Part shown: one piece after another, positions 7,436-11,191 of the stretch | Layout of the letters: every line of letters begins with the position of its first letter | How positions within the stretch are numbered: the stretch's first letter is position 1 | Source of the DNA: Neisseria lactamica | GTDB lineage: Bacteria > Pseudomonadota > Gammaproteobacteria > Burkholderiales > Neisseriaceae | DNA: 11,191 nt | Direction: 5' to 3' | NCBI GenBank assembly: GCA_001067655.1 | Contig: JUNU01000133.1 | Span: forward strand, 1-11,191 | Translations under genes and position numbers: made by a program | Notes under the pieces: model-generated | What the model saw: the letters and a program-made list of their open reading frames with translations, nothing else | Told to the model about the DNA's origin: nothing | The model's database searches: none

Positions 7436-7444
7436 TGGTATAAC
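7436..7444 (+). promoter_or_regulatory. Candidate extended -10 promoter of adhP
   Basis: TGGTATAAC fits the extended -10 form TGnTATAAT with one mismatch. Extended -10 promoters do not need a good -35, and none is seen. Start would be near 7451, leader about 135 nt. Confidence 0.45.
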
Positions 7445-7477
7445 ATTTTATTTCTTATTTTTCAAAAAGATAGAGTG

Positions 7478-7507
7478 TTGACACAGCGAAATGAAGGGGA
7501 GTATTCT
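7478..7507 (+). promoter_or_regulatory. Candidate second promoter of adhP
   Basis: A perfect TTGACA (7478-7483), an 18-bp spacer and TATTCT (7502-7507, 4/6) would give a leader of about 70 nt. AATGA (7489-7493) and TCATT (7507-7511) flank the spacer/-10 region as an inverted repeat with a 13-nt gap, a possible regulator site. Confidence 0.45.
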
Positions 7508-7585
7508 CATTCAGAGGAAGGGCGTTATTCCGATTCCGCCTGTCCCACCATTTACGGATTTCTTACGAATGCCAAGGAGAACACC

Positions 7586-8629
7586 ATGAAGATGCAAGCA
7601 GTTGTTGTGAATCAAAATGTAGCAGGTGATGTAGAAGTTGTAGAACGCGAAGTACGCCCGTTGGAATACGGCGAGGCGTTGGTTGAAGTCGAATGTTGCG
7701 GCGTGTGCCATACCGACCTGCACGTTGCGGCAGGCGACTATGGCGAAAAACCGGGACGCGTGTTGGGACACGAAGGCATCGGTATCGTCAAAGAAGTTGC
7801 TCCGGGCGCGAATGCACTGAAAGTCGGCGACCGCGTCAGCATCGCATGGTTGTTCCAAAGCTGCGGTTCGTGCGAATACTGTAATACCGGTCGCGAAACC
7901 TTGTGTCGTTCCGTATTGAACGCAGGCTACACCGCCGACGGCGGCATGGCGACCCACTGTATCGTCGATGCAGACTACGCCGTCAAAGTACCCGACGGCC
8001 TCGACCCTGCGCAAGCTTCCAGCATTACCTGCGCCGGCGTAACCACTTACAAAGGCGTGAAAGTTTCCGGCGTGCGTCCGGGACAATGGATTGCCATTTA
8101 CGGTGCGGGCGGTTTGGGTAACTTGGGTGTCCAATACGCGAAAAAAGTATTCGGCGCACACGTCGTCGCCATCGACATCAACGATGAAAAACTGGCATTC
8201 GCTAAAGAAAGCGGTGCAGATTTAGTCATCAACGCCGCCAAAGAAGACGCAGCCAAAGTGATTCAGGAAAAAACCGGCGGTGCACACGCAGCCGTTGTCA
8301 CCGCCGTATCCGCCGCCGCGTTCAACTCTGCCGTGGACTGCGTCCGTGCAGGCGGTCGCGTCGTTGCCATCGGTCTGCCGCCCGAATCTATGGACTTGTC
8401 CATCCCGCGTCTGGTCTTGGACGGCATCGAAGTGGTCGGCTCTCTGGTCGGTACGCGCAAAGACTTGGAAGAAGCTTTCCAATTCGGCGCAGAAGGCTTG
8501 GTGGTACCGAAAGTCCAACTGCGTGCTTTGGACGAGGCTCCGGCGATTTTCCAAGAAATGCGCGAAGGCAAAATCACCGGCCGCATGGTTATCGACATGA
8601 AAAAAGAATGCGGCTGCGGTCATCATTAA
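7586..8629 (+). CDS. adhP: Zinc-dependent, propanol-preferring alcohol dehydrogenase (AdhP)
   Basis: A 347-residue cytosolic medium-chain dehydrogenase interconverting primary alcohols and aldehydes with NAD. Catalytic zinc ligands are Cys41 (GVCHTD), His62 (GHEG) and Cys149 (ITCAG). Structural zinc ligands are Cys93, Cys96, Cys99 and Cys107. The Rossmann loop is GAGGLG (173-178), and Asp197 at the end of the second strand indicates NAD over NADP. Long stretches match E. coli AdhP as I remember it (ECCGVCHTDLH, NAGYTADGGMA, RLVLDGIEVVGSLVGTR). Start at 7586 is set by AAGGAGA (7574-7580) 5 nt upstream; the frame is open back to 7379, but that part has no binding site. Unlike E. coli AdhP the protein ends in a short Cys/His tail, KKECGCGHH. 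Divergent from aldA, which suggests a joint alcohol-to-acid route. Confidence 0.95.
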   Translation: MKMQAVVVNQNVAGDVEVVEREVRPLEYGEALVEVECCGVCHTDLHVAAGDYGEKPGRVLGHEGIGIVKEVAPGANALKVGDRVSIAWLFQSCGSCEYCNTGRETLCRSVLNAGYTADGGMATHCIVDADYAVKVPDGLDPAQASSITCAGVTTYKGVKVSGVRPGQWIAIYGAGGLGNLGVQYAKKVFGAHVVAIDINDEKLAFAKESGADLVINAAKEDAAKVIQEKTGGAHAAVVTAVSAAAFNSAVDCVRAGGRVVAIGLPPESMDLSIPRLVLDGIEVVGSLVGTRKDLEEAFQFGAEGLVVPKVQLRALDEAPAIFQEMREGKITGRMVIDMKKECGCGHH

Positions 8630-8650
8630 TTTGATGTAGGTAGTTGGCTA

Positions 8651-8695
8651 AAAAGGTCGTCTGAAACCTTGTTTTGGGGTTTCAGACGACCTTTT
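8651..8695. terminator. Bidirectional DUS-pair terminator after adhP
   Basis: DUS at 8654-8665 and complement at 8681-8692. The stem AAAAGGTCGTCTGAAACC (8651-8668) / 8678-8695 is 18 bp, perfect, and extended by two T-G wobbles around a GTTTT loop. It has A- and T-rich flanks, and serves adhP on one side and the ICMT-type gene on the other. Confidence 0.94.
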
Positions 8696-8750
8696 GTTTG
8701 ATTTGAACCATCGCGGATTCACACAATCAGAGGCAACCTGCGCAGTCGGA

Positions 8751-8816
8751 TCATTTCATGCCCAAAAGGCGCAGGATGGCGATATCTGATTTGACGTTGC
8801 CGCTTTTATAACCAAC
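8751..8816 (-). pseudogene. Possible C-terminal gene remnant
   Basis: In the frame +1 to the end of the methyltransferase-like gene, the minus strand reads VGYKSGNVKSDIAILRLLGMK then TGA (8751-8753). The residues and codons (GGC AAC GTC AAA, ATC GCC ATC CTG CGC) look like an ordinary Neisseria protein tail, yet the frame is closed upstream after about 28 more unconvincing residues and has no start. It could be the end of a former neighbour deleted by recombination. I do not recognise the protein, and chance is possible. Confidence 0.3.
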
Positions 8817-9264
8817 GGCGGACGCGGCGGCAGTACGCTTCGTACTCGGCACCGAATTTCCGCGCCAAAACGCGTTCTTCAGGCATGATTTGAAAACGCG
8901 TCATATAGGCGGCAAATACCGCTAAAAAGAGCCACGGCAACGGATGCGCCAAATATCCTGCCCATGCCGCCAGCCAGAAGCCCATGCCCGCATACATCGG
9001 GTTGCGGCTGAACCGGTACACGCCGTATGAAACGAAATGTTCGGTTTCTTCGGGATTGAACGGGCTGACGGTCGTGCGCACACGGCGAAACGCCCACACA
9101 CCTAACACGCCCAACGCCGTCCCAAACGCTATCAAAACAGCTGACAGCCATATCGGAAAGCGCGGCAGTATGCCTGCCAACGCGGATACTTGCGCAGAGG
9201 CATACATCAGCAATGCGCAGATAAAACATATCGCCGGCGGCGGGATTTTGGTTTCTAAATTCAT
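8806..9264 (-). CDS. Small membrane protein of the isoprenylcysteine carboxyl methyltransferase (ICMT/PEMT-like) family
   Basis: A 152-residue protein with four hydrophobic segments (about 9-31, 38-59, 92-106, 108-122). The family signature is G-V-Y-R-F-S-R-N-P-M-Y-A-G-M (81-94), then PEERVLARKFGAEYEAYCRRVRRW at the C-terminus. The Arg-Asn-Pro and Glu-Glu pieces form the S-adenosylmethionine-binding part in ICMT-type enzymes. Bacterial members are widespread; most have no known substrate, and bacteria lack classical prenylated CAAX proteins, so a methyltransferase role is only inferred. The start at 9264 has a weak purine stretch (AAGACAAGA) just upstream. It lies 72 bp downstream of the pseudouridine synthase gene on the same strand and may be read from its promoter. 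It ends at the convergent DUS terminator shared with adhP. Confidence 0.82.
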   Translation of the reverse strand: MNLETKIPPPAICFICALLMYASAQVSALAGILPRFPIWLSAVLIAFGTALGVLGVWAFRRVRTTVSPFNPEETEHFVSYGVYRFSRNPMYAGMGFWLAAWAGYLAHPLPWLFLAVFAAYMTRFQIMPEERVLARKFGAEYEAYCRRVRRWL

Positions 9265-9296
9265 ATTCTTGTCTTTATAAAATGATATGTGACGTT

Positions 9297-9308
9297 TTCA
9301 GACGACCT
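9297..9308 (-). repeat. Single DUS between the pseudouridine synthase and ICMT-type genes
   Basis: A perfect AGGTCGTCTGAA on the minus strand. Its GACGAC core on the plus strand (9301-9306) can pair with GTCGTC (9315-9320) across an 8-nt loop. This is a short 6-bp hairpin without a T-tract, so at most a weak attenuator. Confidence 0.9.
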
Positions 9309-9336
9309 CTTGCCGTCGTCCCAAGTTCAAATCCAA

Positions 9337-10080
9337 TCAAAACGACTCATCCGCCCGCAGATAACGCCATTTGCCTGGCGGCAGTTTGCCCAGTTTGACT
9401 TTACCCATCCGAATCCGCTTCAGCCCGACGACGCGCAAACCGACCAGTTCGCACATACGGCGGATTTGCCGCTTTTTGCCTTGTTTCAACACGAAACGCA
9501 GTTGGTCTTCGTTTTGCCATTCTACTTTGGCGGGGCGCAGTTTCTCGCCGTCCAAACTCAATCCGTGGTTGAGCAAGGCAAGTCCTTTTTCGTCCAATTT
9601 GCCGCGCACGCGCACCAGATATTCTTTTTCACTGCCGCTGTTTTCGCCGATAAGCTGCTTGGCGATGCGGCCGTCCTGCGTCAACACCAGCAACCCGACG
9701 GAATCGATGTCCAGCCTGCCGGCGGGCGCCAAGCCAAATTTGTGTTTTTCGCTGAACGGAATGCGGCTGTCGTCGCCTTCCCAACGGTTGTCGGCGGTAA
9801 TCAGCTCGGCGGCGGATTTGTAGCCTTTTTCCGCCTGCGCGCTGACGTAGCCGACGGGCTTGTTGAGCAAGATGGTAACGCGCTCTGCCTGTTTTTCATG
9901 CGCCTGCCGGTTGAGGTCGATGCGGTCGCGTTCGGTTACTTTCTGACCAAGTACGGCGGTTTGCCCGTTGACCTTGACCCAGCCTTGCTCGATGTAGCTG
10001 TCTGCCTCGCGGCGCGAGCATAAGCCCAATTGCGCCATGCGCTTGGAAAGACGCATGGTTTCGTTTGAATCGTGTTCCAT
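9337..10080 (-). CDS. rRNA pseudouridine synthase, RsuA/RluB/RluE/RluF family (RluF-like)
   Basis: A 247-residue enzyme isomerising a uridine in ribosomal RNA to pseudouridine. An N-terminal S4 RNA-binding domain (about 9-57: RLSKRMAQLGLCSRREADSYIEQGWVKVNG region) precedes the catalytic domain. This has LLNKPVG (71-77), the motif PAGRLDIDSVGLLVL with catalytic Asp124, and RQIRRMC (204-210). The S4 part and the GKWRYL end resemble RluF (23S U2604), but about 15 residues are inserted before GRLD relative to E. coli RluF, a form I associate with betaproteobacteria. The exact target base is therefore uncertain and no symbol is given. Start at ATG 10080 has AGGCAG about 9 nt upstream; the alternative Met9 has none. 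A perfect -10 TATAAT lies at 10109-10114. The ICMT-type gene follows on the same strand. Confidence 0.9.
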   Translation of the reverse strand: MEHDSNETMRLSKRMAQLGLCSRREADSYIEQGWVKVNGQTAVLGQKVTERDRIDLNRQAHEKQAERVTILLNKPVGYVSAQAEKGYKSAAELITADNRWEGDDSRIPFSEKHKFGLAPAGRLDIDSVGLLVLTQDGRIAKQLIGENSGSEKEYLVRVRGKLDEKGLALLNHGLSLDGEKLRPAKVEWQNEDQLRFVLKQGKKRQIRRMCELVGLRVVGLKRIRMGKVKLGKLPPGKWRYLRADESF

Positions 10081-10108
10081 AATGGTCTGCCTGAAAAGAA
10101 TGAATCAG

Positions 10109-10114
10109 ATTATA
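10109..10114 (-). promoter_or_regulatory. Candidate -10 box of the pseudouridine synthase gene
   Basis: A perfect TATAAT on the minus strand, implying a start near 10102 and a leader of about 20 nt. No convincing -35 hexamer is found at 16-18 bp, so it is a partial promoter call. Confidence 0.4.
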
Positions 10115-10218
10115 AAGCCAAACCGTCATTTTCCCTACCGACATTATCGCCATACCGCCCATCTTACGGACGCGCGAAACGCCCACCTATGTCGGATAAA
10201 TACCGCCAAGCCCGTTTT

Positions 10219-10248
10219 ATGACAAAGGTCGTCTGAATAAACTATACT
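10219..10248 (+). promoter_or_regulatory. Promoter of the Tli4-like lipoprotein gene, embedded in a DUS inverted repeat
   Basis: ATGACA (10219-10224, 5/6), an 18-bp spacer and TATACT (10243-10248, 5/6) place the transcription start near 10255. The spacer contains a complete DUS (10226-10237), and the start region lies in the opposing DUS copy. Confidence 0.6.
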
Positions 10249-10264
10249 TTCAGACGACCCTTTT
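10224..10264. repeat. Inverted DUS pair upstream of the Tli4-like lipoprotein gene
   Basis: A perfect DUS at 10226-10237 faces TTCAGACGACCC (10249-10260), which differs from the complement only at its last base. The arms GGTCGTCTGAA / TTCAGACGACC leave an 11-nt loop. It looks like a terminator, but it lies between two divergent genes, so no gene reads into it from either side. If the promoter above is right, only the second arm is transcribed. Confidence 0.85.
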
Positions 10265-10282
10265 CAAACACGGAGCTTATCC

Positions 10283-10981
10283 ATGTCCATCCGTCTGACT
10301 ACGCTATCCCTGATCCTTGCCGTCGCAGCCTGCACACCTACTGTTTCCCCATCGGCAGAAACTTCGCCAACCGTCACCAAATCCGCCATCGATACTGCCT
10401 ACTGGACCGAACAACCCTATTGCAGCGGCCGCTATCAATTGCATCTGCCGTCACAACGCCATCACGGCAGTACACACATTGATTACAATGGCTGGAGCGT
10501 GATGGTTATGTTTAATGACTGGAATAGAAATGTCAGGAATATTAATGAATTTAAAACTACTGGGGAATTTGGCACCGATATTGTCGTCGATACCCGCACC
10601 CTGATTCCGGGGCAGGCGATGATGCAGGTTACACGCGGAGGGTTTGATTGGGAAGATCTTGTTGGTGATGACGGTATGCCCTACGAAGCCTATTTATATT
10701 TCAAACTGGATAATAATGACGCCTATATCGTACGCAGCTATTTCTATATCCCTGCTGAAAACAGTAAAGCACCTGCCAACTGGAAAGCCCAAGAAAAAGA
10801 AGCAATAAACAGCATTGAGAAAAAATTCCGTCAAGATTTCATCAGCGGTTTGAAGACAAGACAGGAGTTTGAAGTACCAAATAAACACGGCATCTGCCTG
10901 ATAGGCGGTTTTATTGCCGATGACGGCAAAAACCGTTTGAAGTCCATAGCACCGTCGAATTTGCCAAACAACACGATATGA
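10283..10981 (+). CDS. Lipoprotein resembling Tli4-family T6SS immunity protein, 5' part of a frameshifted gene
   Basis: A 232-residue open frame starting with a lipoprotein signal peptide (Arg4, hydrophobic core, lipobox VAAC, Cys17). Shine-Dalgarno GGAG (10272-10275) lies 7 nt before the ATG. The mature part has C-S-G-R-Y-Q-L-H-L-P (47-56), then an all-beta-looking stretch, and near its end HGICLIGGFIADDGK. C-x-G-R-Y-x-(I/L)-x-(L/V)-P followed later by (F/I)C-x-x-G-F-I-x-D-D-G is what I recall for Tli4-type proteins, periplasmic lipoproteins that neutralise type VI secretion lipase effectors. Homology then stops, and the last 15 residues before TGA are out of frame with the real continuation (next entry). 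The gene is AT-rich in its middle (10501-10560 has 16 G/C of 60), unlike its neighbours, which suggests recent transfer. No lipase effector is visible beside it. The family call is inferred. Confidence 0.7.
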   Translation: MSIRLTTLSLILAVAACTPTVSPSAETSPTVTKSAIDTAYWTEQPYCSGRYQLHLPSQRHHGSTHIDYNGWSVMVMFNDWNRNVRNINEFKTTGEFGTDIVVDTRTLIPGQAMMQVTRGGFDWEDLVGDDGMPYEAYLYFKLDNNDAYIVRSYFYIPAENSKAPANWKAQEKEAINSIEKKFRQDFISGLKTRQEFEVPNKHGICLIGGFIADDGKNRLKSIAPSNLPNNTI

Positions 10982-11191
10982 GTCTGGAAATCATACACGG
11001 CGACGTTTTGGAGACAGGCGGACCAACGCTGATGGAACGTAAAGTAAATCTGGGGAAAGGCGCAATGGTTAAAGCCTTAACACGCACCATCCGCCAAGGC
11101 AAACGCACCATCAACGGCATGTCGGGCGAGGAAAAATTGGTGAAATGGGGCGGCAACAAATATATGTTCTTTTGGGAACGCGACGGCGGCG
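10930..11191 (+). pseudogene. Continuation of the Tli4-like gene in the -1 frame (C-terminal part, runs off the window)
   Basis: After the A5 run at 10928-10932 the -1 frame is open to the window end (86 codons, no stop). It reads KPFEVHSTVEFAKQHDMSLE, then LMERKVNLGKGAMVKAL, GKRTINGMSGEEKLVKW and YMFFWERDGGG. This is the expected C-terminal part of a Tli4-type protein: a HxDxSLEI strand, an (L)LER element, a G-K-R-T-(I/V)-N-G-x-x-G-E-E core and an aromatic F-W-E strand. Adding one A to the run would fuse it exactly to the upstream frame after ADDGK. So the gene is one coding unit broken by a single-base deletion, a sequencing error or, less likely, ribosomal frameshifting on C-AAA-AAC. Confidence 0.72.

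Larger units (their letters stand above)
7143..7585. other. Shared 443-bp regulatory region between divergent aldA and adhP
   Basis: No gene is supported here. It is AT-rich and contains the aldA promoter candidate, one perfect DUS, one degenerate DUS, and two possible adhP promoters. Short dyads are AATGATATCGTT (7242-7253) and TACATGATATGTGTA (7371-7385, with ACAT-GAT-ATGT inside). No regulator gene is next to it, so any control would come from elsewhere. Confidence 0.5.

Noticed and set aside
7379..7585. Extended N-terminus for adhP
   Set aside because: AT-rich, carries promoter-like sequences, lacks a binding site, and AdhP proteins start at MKxxAVV, matching 7586.
9289..10023. 244-codon plus-strand frame
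   Set aside because: Shadow of the pseudouridine synthase gene, no ribosome binding site, no recognisable motif.
10084..10095. Uptake sequence of another dialect (GGTCTGCCTGAA, 10/12 to the Simonsiella form)
   Set aside because: Two mismatches, a single copy, and it overlaps the likely ribosome binding region of the pseudouridine synthase gene; probably chance.
10138..10195. Inverted repeat CCGACAT / ATGTCGG
   Set aside because: Seven-base arms 44 bp apart in a 200-bp gap are expected by chance and overlap no promoter in a telling way.
1..11191. Correia elements, insertion sequences, CRISPR arrays, tRNA genes
   Set aside because: No TATAGTGGATTAA-type ends, transposase motifs, regularly spaced repeats or cloverleaf-like sequences were seen.

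Overview
This window is a stretch of chromosome from a commensal Neisseria. The main evidence is the DNA uptake sequence (DUS): the 12-mer AGGTCGTCTGAA occurs 11 times perfectly on one strand or the other. This is the dialect I associate with the N. mucosa/sicca/subflava side of the genus, not the ATGCCGTCTGAA form of meningococcus and gonococcus. The protein content fits: an azurin (Laz) N-terminus, a DciA-type protein beside secA, PssA, and an AdhP/aldehyde dehydrogenase pair.

Layout. 1-61 (-) is the first 20 codons of a lipoprotein, almost certainly the lipid-modified azurin Laz. 355-777 (-) is a DUF721/DciA-family protein, the likely replicative helicase loader, divergent from secA (935-3688, +). 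A DUS-pair hairpin terminates secA. Next comes a two-gene operon: pssA (3864-4628, +), with a clear sigma70 promoter, and a TSUP-family permease (4632-5441, +). A DUS is fused into the junction of the two genes. A second DUS-pair terminator separates them from an AldA-type aldehyde dehydrogenase (5667-7142, -). This is divergent from adhP (7586-8629, +) across a 443-bp regulatory region. Together the two enzymes could oxidise a primary alcohol to an aldehyde and then an acid. A third DUS-pair terminator follows adhP.

After it, on the minus strand, are a small membrane protein of the isoprenylcysteine methyltransferase (ICMT) type (8806-9264) and, upstream of it, an RsuA/RluF-type pseudouridine synthase (9337-10080). 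At the right edge a lipoprotein resembling Tli4-family type VI secretion immunity proteins starts at 10283. Its reading frame is broken at a run of five A, and the rest of the protein continues in the -1 frame to the window end.

The most unusual points are the frameshifted, AT-rich, orphan immunity-like lipoprotein gene, whose promoter is built into a DUS inverted repeat; the DUS that supplies both the pssA stop codon and a possible ribosome binding site for the next gene; and short gene remnants or repeats near 216-235 and 8751-8816. I see no mobile element, CRISPR array, tRNA or rRNA, and no wholly new system.
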